From contig NZ_CP019605.1 of assembly GCF_001997295.1 (NCBI RefSeq), positions 1,116,001 to 1,180,000 on the forward strand: DNA of 64,000 nucleotides, written 5' to 3'. How positions within the stretch are numbered: position 1 is the first letter of the stretch; each line of letters opens with the position of its first letter. The stretch is from Tessaracoccus flavus (lineage in GTDB: Bacteria; Actinomycetota; Actinomycetes; Propionibacteriales; Propionibacteriaceae). The notes under the pieces were generated by a model. That model did no database searches, had not been told where the DNA came from, and worked only from the letters and a program-made list of their open reading frames with translations. Both the position numbers and the translations under genes were made by a program. This document shows, in pieces, positions 49,484-57,179 of the stretch.

Positions 49484-50386
49484 ATGAGACATTCACTCCG
49501 CGAGACCTGGTCAGGTCTCAAGCGCAACATCGCCATGACCATCGCGGTCATCGTCACGATGGGCGTGTCCCTGTCCCTCCTCGGTGCCGGTCTGCTGACC
49601 GCGATGGAGGTCAACCTCGCCAAGAGCAGCCTCTACGACAAGATCGAGATCTCCGTGTTCCTCTGCACGGAGAAGTCCCAGGGCGGACGCTGTGAGGCGG
49701 GCAAGGGCACCACCGACGCCCAGCGCGAGCAGATCCAGCAGACCTTGGAGTCCAACCCCGAGGTCTCGGAGGTCGTGTACCAGTCGAAGGAGGAGGCGTT
49801 CGCGGAGTTCCAGCGCGTGTTCGCGGAGTCTCCGGTGGTGGCGTCGCGGACCGCCGAGGACATGCAGGACTCCTTCAGCATCAAGCTGGTCAACCCCGAG
49901 AACTTCGCCGGCGTCGTGAGCGAGGCGAAGGGACTCCAGGGCGTCCAGAACGTCCAGGACCTGCACACGGTGCTCGAACCCATGTTCAAGTGGCTGGGTG
50001 CTCTGCAGTGGGCCACCATCAGCATGAGCGCGCTGCTGCTGCTGGCCGCGGCGCTGCAGATCGCCAACACCATCCGCATGGCTGCGTTCACAAGACGCCG
50101 CGAGATCGGCATCATGCGCCTCGTGGGGGCGTCGAACATCTACATCCTGCTGCCGTTCCTGCTTGAGGCACTCATCGCCGGCCTCATCGGCGTCCTGATC
50201 GCGGCAGGTGCGCTCACCGCTGGCTTCTATGCCATCATTGTCCAAAACGCTCAAACCTCAATCACGGCTTTACCATGGATTGGGTGGGGCGACCTCATCA
50301 CTGCAATTCTTTCGGTTGCGGCGGTGGGTGTCGCCTTGGCGGTCATCCCAACGTTGCTGGCCACCAGAAAATACCTGCGCATCTAA
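49484..50386 (+). CDS. ftsX: Cell division protein FtsX
   Basis: A 300-residue permease-like protein. TM1 (about residues 21-44) opens with NIAMTIAVIVTMGVSLSLLG. A large extracellular domain follows with a Cys pair (FLCTEK and GGRCEAG), absent from many homologues, that may form a disulfide. Three C-terminal helices with FTRRREIGIMRLVGASN, the FtsX-family motif, close it. The extracellular domain should recruit the peptidase encoded next. It does not itself move a solute. Confidence 0.95.
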   Translation: MRHSLRETWSGLKRNIAMTIAVIVTMGVSLSLLGAGLLTAMEVNLAKSSLYDKIEISVFLCTEKSQGGRCEAGKGTTDAQREQIQQTLESNPEVSEVVYQSKEEAFAEFQRVFAESPVVASRTAEDMQDSFSIKLVNPENFAGVVSEAKGLQGVQNVQDLHTVLEPMFKWLGALQWATISMSALLLLAAALQIANTIRMAAFTRRREIGIMRLVGASNIYILLPFLLEALIAGLIGVLIAAGALTAGFYAIIVQNAQTSITALPWIGWGDLITAILSVAAVGVALAVIPTLLATRKYLRI

Positions 50387-50405
50387 CCCCGCAAGGAGGC
50401 AAAGC

Positions 50406-51860
50406 GTGAACCGGGACCTTCCCCGTCGCCCCGCAGCTCGTCGCATGAACCGCATCGTCCGTGGCATCGTCGCCGCGGTGGCTGCAGTCAGCATGATCGG
50501 CGCCACGTGGAGTCCGGCACTCGCCGACGAGTTGGACGACCGCCAGCTCGAACTGCAGCAGGAGTTGGCCCAGCAGGCCGCCGCCATCGAGGATGCCAGC
50601 GCGGAGCTGAACTCCGCGATCAGTGCCCACGAGTCGGCACGCGCCCAGCTCGCCAGTGCTGAGACTGCCCTGGCAGCGGCGGAAGTGGAGCAGCGCGCGG
50701 CTGAGGAACTAGACGCCCAGCGCGCCGCAGAGCTCGCCGACGCGGAGAAGAAGTTGGAGCAGGCGAAGGCCGACGTTGCAGCCGCCAAAGCGGCCCTGGA
50801 TTCGGTGAACAACCGGATCAACGAGGAGATCCTCGTCACCACGCAGCAGAACCACGGTTTCCTCAACCTCGTGCTGATCTTCTCGGATGTGGACACGTCC
50901 AACCTCAACCAGCGCGCGCAGCTCGCCGAGACTCTCTTCGACTCCTCAGCGCAGGAGCTGGACGAGCTGGAGATGCGGCGCCTGGCGCTCGAGGACGCAG
51001 AGCTGGCGGCGACCGAGGCCGAGAAGAAGGCGGAGGAGGCCCGCGTGGCCGCCGCCGAGCAACTCACCGCCAAGCAGGAAGCCGCAGCGCAGGCAGAGGC
51101 CCTTCGTGTTGAGGTGGCCCGCCTCGTAGAACTGCGTGACGCCGCAGAGACCGCCGCAGCCCAGCAGCTTCTCGCCGAGCAGGAGCGCGAGGCGCAACTC
51201 CGCGCGGAGAGCGAAGCGGTGGAGGCGCGTATCCAGGCGCGCATCGAGGCCGAGCGCAAGGCCGAAGAGTCCCGCATCGCAGCTGCGAAGGCGGCGGCGG
51301 AGAAGGCCGCCGCGGACAAGGCCGCCGCAGACAAGGCTGCACGTGAGGCCGCGGCGAGGGCAGCCGGGAACAGCGCCCCCAAGCCCAGCACCACTTCAAA
51401 GGCCCCCGCCAAGAAGCCGGCGGCCGCTGCTCCGGCGCCCCAGGCTAAGCCCGTACCCTCGTCGATCCTGCAGCGACCCGTCAACGGTCGGTTGTCCTCG
51501 CGCTACGGAATGCGGCTCCACCCGGTGCTCGGCTACCGCAAGCTCCACGACGGCACAGACTTCGCGGCCGCCTGTGGCACCCCGCTCCGCGCTGCCGCCG
51601 ACGGTGTCGTCGCCGAGCGCTACTACAACGCGGGCTACGGCAACAGGCTCATGATCGACCATGGGAAGATCGGCGGCTCGTACGTGACCACCGGGTACAA
51701 CCACGCCACGCATTACATCGTGTCGGTGGGGCAGCGCGTGCAGCGCGGCCAGGTCATCGGGTACGTCGGCACCACCGGTTACTCGACAGGCTGTCACCTC
51801 CACCTCATGGTGTGGGAGAACGGCAAGGTGGTCAACCCGATGGCCAAGTGGTTCGCCTGA
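50406..51860 (+). CDS. Coiled-coil M23 (LytM) peptidase, likely FtsEX-controlled
   Basis: A 484-residue secreted protein. A signal peptide precedes the predicted cleavage near SPALADE (residue 39). A long coiled coil runs from about 40 to 330 (Glu/Ala/Gln-rich), a Pro/Ala/Lys linker to 365, and a LytM domain ends it: GMRLHPVLGYRKLHDGTDF with the first Zn ligands His and Asp, and GYSTGCHLHLMVWENGKVVN with the HxH. The active site looks complete, so it should cut peptidoglycan cross-links. The coiled coil and position after ftsX match EnvC- and CwlO-like partners. GTG 50406, or ATG 50445. Confidence 0.9.
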   Translation: MNRDLPRRPAARRMNRIVRGIVAAVAAVSMIGATWSPALADELDDRQLELQQELAQQAAAIEDASAELNSAISAHESARAQLASAETALAAAEVEQRAAEELDAQRAAELADAEKKLEQAKADVAAAKAALDSVNNRINEEILVTTQQNHGFLNLVLIFSDVDTSNLNQRAQLAETLFDSSAQELDELEMRRLALEDAELAATEAEKKAEEARVAAAEQLTAKQEAAAQAEALRVEVARLVELRDAAETAAAQQLLAEQEREAQLRAESEAVEARIQARIEAERKAEESRIAAAKAAAEKAAADKAAADKAAREAAARAAGNSAPKPSTTSKAPAKKPAAAAPAPQAKPVPSSILQRPVNGRLSSRYGMRLHPVLGYRKLHDGTDFAAACGTPLRAAADGVVAERYYNAGYGNRLMIDHGKIGGSYVTTGYNHATHYIVSVGQRVQRGQVIGYVGTTGYSTGCHLHLMVWENGKVVNPMAKWFA

Positions 51861-51881
51861 GCTGTCTGCCATACTGGGCAG

Positions 51882-52361
51882 ATGCCCAGGGAGACCGGAC
51901 GGAAGCTCGTCGCACAGAACAAGAAAGCTCGGCACGACTACCAGCTGGGGGACACCTACGAGGCTGGACTGGTGCTCACCGGCACTGAGGTCAAGACCCT
52001 GCGCCTTGGGCGGGCCACTCTGACCGAGGCGTACGTCTCGGTGGACGACCACGGCGAAGTGTGGTTGATCAACGCGCACATCCCGGAGTACGAGTTTGGC
52101 ACCTGGCGCAACCACTCGGCACGACGCACACGCAAGCTGCTGCTCAACAAGCGTGAGATCGCCAAGCTCTCCCGTGCTCTGAGCGATTCCGGTCGGACGG
52201 CGGTGCCGCTGTCGCTCTACTTCAAGGACGGCTACGCGAAGGTGGAGATCGCCGTCGCCACCGGCAAGAAGGACTGGGACAAGCGCCACGATCTCGCGGA
52301 GCGCGACGCGAAGCGTGAGGCGGAACGGGCCCTGGCGTCCAGGAACCGCTACCGCCGCTGA
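51882..52361 (+). CDS. smpB: SsrA-binding protein SmpB
   Basis: SmpB binds tmRNA and brings it to stalled ribosomes (trans-translation). The 159 residues include [60 protein letters not shown] and the basic [18 protein letters not shown] tail. CATACT (51870-51875) ends six bases before the ATG, suggesting leaderless translation. The tmRNA gene lies about 850 bases downstream. Confidence 0.97.
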   Translation: MPRETGRKLVAQNKKARHDYQLGDTYEAGLVLTGTEVKTLRLGRATLTEAYVSVDDHGEVWLINAHIPEYEFGTWRNHSARRTRKLLLNKREIAKLSRALSDSGRTAVPLSLYFKDGYAKVEIAVATGKKDWDKRHDLAERDAKREAERALASRNRYRR

Positions 52362-52399
52362 GCTGCGGCTACAGCTGTCTTCCGAGCGTCGTCGGATCG

Positions 52400-52450
52400 G
52401 TCCCTGGGCAGCTCGCGAGGAACGAGCGAGCGTCCGTCGAAGGGTAACGG
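52400..52450. repeat. Degenerate REP-like repeat
   Basis: TCCCTGGGCAGCTCGCGAGG, then AACGAGCGAGCGTCCGTCGA and AGGGTAACGG, is a decayed member of the CCCTGAGTAGCGAGGAACGAG...TCGAAGGG family. The rest of 52362-52612 has no supported gene. Confidence 0.55.
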
Positions 52451-52612
52451 GCCCGATGGTTCGACGCCGCCCCGGACTGCGGGTGCGGCCACAGATGCAG
52501 TCGGGCTCCATCGACCGAGTCCTGGGCACGGACCTGGATCAGGGCCGAGCCAGGGCACGTCCAGGGTGGGTCCCGGTTCCGCCGGGCGGACATCGGGGCC
52601 ATTCTTGAGGTC

Positions 52613-53188
52613 ATGAACAACTTCCTCGTCAACGACCAGCAGCGCGACCGCGCCGTCGATCATCTTCAGGCCTGCTACGCGAACGGGTCGTTGGACGAGG
52701 CAGAGTTCGACCGTCGGCTGGACGCCGCTCTCAACGCGCGCGACCGGGCAGAGCTCAACAGATCTCTCCAGGGGCTGGCCCGCATCGCGCCCCCTGCCCC
52801 GCTCACCCCACCGCTCCGCAGACCAGGCCAGCCGACGTCGGGCGAGAACCTGGGCGCTGGGCTCGCCCATCTCTCGGGGCTCTTCACCTGGGTGATCGGG
52901 CCCGCCATCGCCAAGGCCGTCGCCACCCCCGGTAGCAGGATCTGGTGGGAGGCCTCCCGGGCGCTGAGCTTCCAGCTCACCGCCGCCCTTGTCGGAATCG
53001 CCTCGCTGGGTGTCGCCGTCGTCCTCGGCTTCGACGGGCTGCTTCTTCTGGGCTGGATGGGTTGGTTCTTCGGTACGATCATCGCGTCGCTGAGGGCCTT
53101 CAACGGGAAGTCCGGAACGGGTCAGTTCGACCGGTTCCTCGTCATGCGCGAGCAGCCGCAGGTCGGGGCGCTTGCCAGGACGCGCTAG
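52613..53188 (+). CDS. DUF1707 domain membrane protein
   Basis: A 191-residue protein. Residues 1-55 are a DUF1707 (SHOCT-like) domain: LVNDQQRDRAVDHLQACYAN, then GSLDEAEFDRRLDAALNARD. A Pro-rich linker is followed by hydrophobic segments near residues 80-100 (LAHLSGLFTWVIGPAIAKAV) and 120-160 (FQLTAALVGIASLGVAVVLG, LLLLGWMGWFFGTIIASLRA), consistent with a DUF4870-like membrane region. Function unknown; common in actinobacteria. ATG 52613. Confidence 0.85.
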   Translation: MNNFLVNDQQRDRAVDHLQACYANGSLDEAEFDRRLDAALNARDRAELNRSLQGLARIAPPAPLTPPLRRPGQPTSGENLGAGLAHLSGLFTWVIGPAIAKAVATPGSRIWWEASRALSFQLTAALVGIASLGVAVVLGFDGLLLLGWMGWFFGTIIASLRAFNGKSGTGQFDRFLVMREQPQVGALARTR

Positions 53189-53211
53189 ACTGAGGCAGTG
53201 ACAACTCAACA

Positions 53212-53578
53212 GGGGGTGACTGGTTTCGACTTGGGACGGTAGTTCCAGGGGAAGCGGGTCGAGAATCCATGCTCATCTCGTAAACGATGCATGGAAACCA
53301 ATAAGTGCCAACTCAAACCGCACTAACTTCGCTCTCGCTGCCTGATCAGTGATCGAAGGGTCAGCCCGGATGCGCCTTCCGTCCGGTTCCTGGCCTCATT
53401 CAGAAGGCTTGCTGAGTGGCCTGTGTTTCAGGGGCCACTCGGGACTTAACTGAGACTGGGTCCGTTTGCGACATGCCGACGTGAGTGCAAGGACCGAGAA
53501 AACGCCTAGTCGGCTGCACCCGGAGAAGCCCTGGTTCATCTCTTAAGGACGCGGGTTCGATTCCCGCCACCTCCACCA
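53212..53578 (+). ncRNA. ssrA: Transfer-messenger RNA (tmRNA, ssrA)
   Basis: The 367-nt RNA starts GGGGGTGACTGGTTTCGAC. The acceptor GGGGGTG pairs with CACCTCC, with discriminator A and encoded CCA at the 3' end. GGGTTCGATTCCCGCC is the T-arm. The tag reading frame begins after ATAAGT at GCC 53307 and encodes ANSNRTNFALAA before TGA at 53343, ending in the ALAA degradation signal. It partners SmpB, encoded upstream. Confidence 0.95.
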
Positions 53579-53584
53579 CCCCTG

Positions 53585-53615
53585 AAGGGCCGTCAGTTCG
53601 CTGGCGGCCCTTGTT
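53585..53615 (+). terminator. tmRNA terminator with TTCG tetraloop
   Basis: AAGGGCCGTCAG (53585-53596) pairs with CTGGCGGCCCTT (53601-53612) around a TTCG tetraloop, with one T-G wobble, followed by GTT. It lies seven bases after the tmRNA. Confidence 0.85.
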
Positions 53616-53774
53616 GCGTTGAGCGGGTCCCACTCCCCGGGACGCCCCTCCGGTTGGCGGGTCACCCGCGCAAGAGACGACCTGGGTCTATGTCAGCGGC
53701 AGCAGCGTTTTGCGAGGGTTGTTGTCGGGAGCGCATCAGCGTTGTGCGGCTCCTGAGAACCGAAGGCGAACCTC

Positions 53775-53985
53775 ATGTCCACCACACTCCCACGACTACT
53801 GTCCATCCCCGTCGCGCTGCTGATGACGGGTGCCAGCCTGGCGACGGCGACGTCCGCAACGGCAGACGAGGGCGACAACCGGCCGGCTGTGACTGCCAGC
53901 GGCACCGCGGACGGCGACGATGTCACTATCGCCTACACCATCAACAGGGGTGGAACTGTCGGGGGTGGAAAGACCCTTTGGTCCA
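53775..53985 (+). pseudogene. 5' remnant of a secreted protein gene
   Basis: The ATG at 53775 opens a signal peptide (LLSIPVALLMTGASLATATS, cleavage near TADEGDN) and about 30 residues of an extracytoplasmic domain (VTASGTADGDDVTIAYTINR). After residue 60 or so the frame runs straight into the symmetric repeat element. The downstream codons (RNANRQDETP, RSANANGQG) are simply translation of the 20-bp array. The gene is therefore truncated, probably by insertion or deletion at the element's edge. A chimeric product to 54554 would overlap yqgE. Confidence 0.6.
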
Positions 53986-53986
53986 T

Positions 53987-54249
53987 ACGGCAACCGGGAT
54001 CTCGTAACGCCAACAGGCAGGACGAAACGCCAACGGGTTGGACCAAACGCCAACCGAGGAGCGCGAACGCCAACGGACAAGGCAGAACGCCGACGAGGAT
54101 CAGCGACGCCCGCGAGACATCGCGGGCGTCGCTGAGCATCGGGGGCGCGAGCCGATATCGGTTGGCGTTCGGCTCTGGCGGTTGGCGTTTCGGCCTAACG
54201 GTTGGCGTTGGGGGCGCAGCGTTGGCGAACGCGGGCGTCGGTTGGCGGT
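53987..54249. repeat. Symmetric palindromic element with 20-bp-spaced arms (copy 2, long)
   Basis: A near-perfect 34-nt palindrome (54101-54134) stands at the centre. Left arms: AACGCCAAC at 54006, 54026, 54046 and 54066, AACGCCGAC at 54086, and a degenerate copy at 53987. Right arms: GTTGGCGTT at 54161, GTTGGCGTT at 54181 and 54201, GTTGGCGAA at 54221, GTTGGCGGT at 54241. Every arm sits on a 20-bp grid and mirrors one on the other side. The 11-nt spacers vary. Confidence 0.9.
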
Positions 54250-54321
54250 TGGGATGCCTCGGCCCGCTGCTCGCCGTCGCTAGTCAGGGCAAGGGCGGGC
54301 GGGCGTGGCTAGAGTGGAATC

Positions 54322-54885
54322 GTGCAGCACACAGGTGCCCTGGCGGCAGGTCAATTGCTCGTGGCGACCCAGCCGGGTCGCGGCGGGTACTTCGACCGCT
54401 CCGTGGTGCTGATCCTGGAACACAACCTCGAGGCGACGGTCGGTGTCTGCCTCAACCTGCCCACCGACACGCCTGTCGCCGACGTCGTCGCTCCGTTCGC
54501 CGACAAGGCCAGCGTTCCGGCCGTCATCTTCGAGGGTGGCCCCGTCAACAATGAGATCGCCGTGACGCTCGGCGAGCCCGCCACGCCTGAGTCTCCGCCG
54601 CCCGGATGGCAGCAGATCGTCGGTGACATCGGCGTCGTAGACATGAGCTTTCCCCCCGAGCTGATCGACACGTCGTTCGCTCAACTGCGCGTCTTCGTGG
54701 GCCTGGCCAGCTGGGCGCCGGGCCAGCTGGAGGCGGAGTTGATCCGTGGCTCGTGGTTCCGCAGCCACGCCCGTCCGGAGGACGTGTTCGGCGACCCGGA
54801 GGGCATCTGGAGGCGCGTCCTGCGACGCATGGGAGGCGGTGCCGGTAGGTGGTCGACGTGGTCGGACGACCCCACCCTCAACTGA
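54322..54885 (+). CDS. YqgE/AlgH family protein (DUF179)
   Basis: A 187-residue DUF179 protein. The opening TGALAAGQLLVATQPGRGGYF, VVLILEHNLEATVGVCLNLP, FEGGPVNNEIAV and VFVGLASWAPGQLEAEL are diagnostic. Function unknown; in some bacteria YqgE sits near the Holliday-junction resolvase. TAGAGT (54310-54315) ends six bases before GTG 54322, a leaderless arrangement. mtrA begins about 50 bases downstream. Confidence 0.92.
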   Translation: MQHTGALAAGQLLVATQPGRGGYFDRSVVLILEHNLEATVGVCLNLPTDTPVADVVAPFADKASVPAVIFEGGPVNNEIAVTLGEPATPESPPPGWQQIVGDIGVVDMSFPPELIDTSFAQLRVFVGLASWAPGQLEAELIRGSWFRSHARPEDVFGDPEGIWRRVLRRMGGGAGRWSTWSDDPTLN

Positions 54886-54934
54886 CGAGCTACCACCCGA
54901 TGGCTACCATGGGGTCGGATGCAAGGAGGCCCAG

Positions 54935-55636
54935 TTGAGCGAGGCGCGAGCGAAGTCGAGAATCCTCGTCATCGATGATGACGCGGCTCTGTCCGAGATG
55001 CTCCAGATCGTCCTGCGCCAGGAGGGCTACGAAACGGTGCGCTGCGCCACCGGCTCTGCCGCCATGGCTGAGTTCCGGCAGTCGAAGCCCGACCTCGTCC
55101 TGCTCGACCTCATGCTCCCCGGCCGCGACGGCGTGGCGGTCTGTCGCGACATCCGTGCTGAATCCGGCGTCCCCATCGTCATGCTCACCGCCAAGTCGGA
55201 CACCTCCGACGTCGTGGCGGGCCTCGAAGCCGGCGCCGACGATTACGTTGCCAAGCCGTTCAAGGCCAAGGAACTCATCGCCCGTATCCGCACCAGGCTC
55301 AGGCGCAATGGGGGTGACGTCGGCACCGACGTGCTGAGCATCGGCGACCTGACCATCTCCGTGTCGTCGCACGTCGTGAAGCGCGATCAGCAGACGCTGG
55401 CGCTCACACCCCTGGAGTTCGACCTGCTGCTGGCCCTCGCCAAACGCCCGACGCATGTTTTCACGCGTGAGGCGCTGCTCGACGAGGTGTGGGGGTACCG
55501 CAATGCCGCCGACACGCGTCTCGTCAACGTCCACGTCCAGCGGCTTCGGGCGAAGGTGGAGAAGGATCCGGAGAAGCCCGAGATCGTGATCACGGTGCGT
55601 GGCATCGGGTACCGCGCCGGTGAACCGTCCAGGTAG
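54935..55636 (+). CDS. mtrA: Response regulator MtrA
   Basis: An OmpR-class regulator of 233 residues. The receiver opens RILVIDDDAALSEMLQIVL, with the phospho-acceptor Asp in LVLLDLMLPGRDG and the Lys in VAKPFKAKELIARIR. The winged-helix DNA-binding domain includes LTPLEFDLLLALAKRP, FTREALLDEVWGY and VNVHVQRLRAKVEKDPEKP. With MtrB it controls cell-wall and division genes in actinobacteria. TTG 54935 is the best start, after AAGGAGG. It overlaps mtrB by 17 bases. Confidence 0.94.
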   Translation: MSEARAKSRILVIDDDAALSEMLQIVLRQEGYETVRCATGSAAMAEFRQSKPDLVLLDLMLPGRDGVAVCRDIRAESGVPIVMLTAKSDTSDVVAGLEAGADDYVAKPFKAKELIARIRTRLRRNGGDVGTDVLSIGDLTISVSSHVVKRDQQTLALTPLEFDLLLALAKRPTHVFTREALLDEVWGYRNAADTRLVNVHVQRLRAKVEKDPEKPEIVITVRGIGYRAGEPSR

Positions 55637-57179
55637 GCGCGCGTCCAGGCTCCGCCAGCTCTGGTGGAGCTCGTTACCCCTACGCGTGCTGATCTCGACC
55701 CTGGGGCTGTCGATCGTGGTGTTGGGGCTCGCCGGCCTGGTGCTGCTGCAGCAGGCGACGGCCGGCGTCGTCGCGTCGAAGCGGGACGCGTCGCTCAACG
55801 AGGCCGCCGGTGTGTATGCCTTCATGCAGGCCCAGCTTAGAACTCCCGAGGAGCGGGGCGTCGCCGTGCATGAGTCTCTCAACCGTCTCGCGGACCTCGC
55901 CGACGCCCAGACCACCCAGTACCGGGTGGTGATCCAGGGACCGACGTCGAGCCTCGTCTCAGCGGGGATTCGGGCCGAATCGGTGCCCACCGAGCTTCGC
56001 GAACGCGTGGAGCTCGGGGAGGGGATGTTCATCACCCCGACGGAGGTGGTCTATTCCGATCCCGCCGCCGTGGCGGAGCCTGGCTGGGCCATCGGTACGT
56101 CCCTCATCGGAGCCACGGGTGAGCGCTACCCGATCTACTACATCTTTCCGATGACCGCCGAGCAGCAGACTCTGGGCGTGCTCCAGCGGGCCGTCGTCGG
56201 CACAGGGTTGGCCCTTCTCGCAGCGTTGGGCCTCATCTCGTACCTCGTCACCGTCCAGGTGGTCCGACCGGTGCGGAGGGCAAGCCAGACCGCGCTGAAG
56301 CTCGCCTCGGGGGAGCTGGGGGAGCGGGTGGCGGTGCGCGGCACCGACGACCTCGCCTCCCTCGCCAAATCCATGAACCGGATGGCCGCGCAGCTGCAGC
56401 AGAGGTTCCGGGAGTTGGAGACGCTGTCCACCCTTCAGCAGCGATTCGTCAGCGACGTGTCCCACGAACTGCGCACGCCGATGACCACGATCAAGATGGC
56501 CTCTGACGTCCTTCACGAGGGTCGCGGCACCTTCGACCCGCTGACGGCACGGACGGCCGAACTGATGAGCCTCGAGATCGACCGGTTCGACGCCATGCTG
56601 GCGGACCTGCTGGAGATCTCCCGGTTCGACGCCGGGGCCGCCGTGCTGGCGCTGGACGAGACAGACGTGGGCGCGCTGGTGGAGGCCGAGATCAACGCCA
56701 ACCGACGGATGGCCGAGAAACTGGGCGTGGAGGTGACCGTCGACGTGCGTACCCAGGACAATCAAGCGGCCGTCGACTCCAGGCGGATCCGGCGGATCCT
56801 GCGCAACCTCATCACCAACGCCATCGAACACGCCGAAGGTAAACCCGTGCGGGTGACCGTCGCGGCCGACGACGTCTCGGTGGCGGTGACGGTCAGGGAC
56901 TACGGCGTCGGTTTCGAAGCCGACGACGCCCCCCACGTCTTCGATCGCTTCTGGCGCGCCGATCCCAGCCGCACCAGGGTCGTCGGGGGCTCCGGCCTCG
57001 GGTTGGCCATCGCCATGGAGGACGCACGGCTCCATCGAGGCTGGCTGACCGCCTGGGGTAGGCCCGGGCGCGGCGCTCAGTTCCGCCTGACGGTACCCCG
57101 GGACCCCGACCACGAACTGACGGGATCCCCCCTCCCCGTCGCGCCCGACGACGACGTACCCGCCGAGGTGGCCCGATGA
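55620..57179 (+). CDS. mtrB: Sensor histidine kinase MtrB
   Basis: A 519-residue membrane kinase. TM1 near residues 19-44 (LRVLISTLGLSIVVLGLAGL), an extracellular sensor to about 180, TM2 near 183-205, a HAMP domain (VQVVRPVRRASQTALKLASG), the phospho-His in RFVSDVSHELRTPMTTIKMA, and the ATP site NLITNAIEHAEG, DYGVGFEADD and GGSGLGLAIAMEDARLH. It phosphorylates MtrA. GTG 55620 lies inside mtrA, and the stop overlaps lpqB as ATGA, so the three are coupled. Confidence 0.95.
   Translation: MNRPGRRASRLRQLWWSSLPLRVLISTLGLSIVVLGLAGLVLLQQATAGVVASKRDASLNEAAGVYAFMQAQLRTPEERGVAVHESLNRLADLADAQTTQYRVVIQGPTSSLVSAGIRAESVPTELRERVELGEGMFITPTEVVYSDPAAVAEPGWAIGTSLIGATGERYPIYYIFPMTAEQQTLGVLQRAVVGTGLALLAALGLISYLVTVQVVRPVRRASQTALKLASGELGERVAVRGTDDLASLAKSMNRMAAQLQQRFRELETLSTLQQRFVSDVSHELRTPMTTIKMASDVLHEGRGTFDPLTARTAELMSLEIDRFDAMLADLLEISRFDAGAAVLALDETDVGALVEAEINANRRMAEKLGVEVTVDVRTQDNQAAVDSRRIRRILRNLITNAIEHAEGKPVRVTVAADDVSVAVTVRDYGVGFEADDAPHVFDRFWRADPSRTRVVGGSGLGLAIAMEDARLHRGWLTAWGRPGRGAQFRLTVPRDPDHELTGSPLPVAPDDDVPAEVAR

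Noticed and set aside
53987..54249. Possible CRISPR array from 9-bp repeats with 11-bp spacers
   Set aside because: Repeats and spacers are too short, and the array inverts about a central palindrome, unlike any CRISPR.
53775..54554. Full 259-residue secreted protein
   Set aside because: After about residue 60 it is translation of the repeat element and then overlaps yqgE in another frame. Only the 5' part looks like a real gene.
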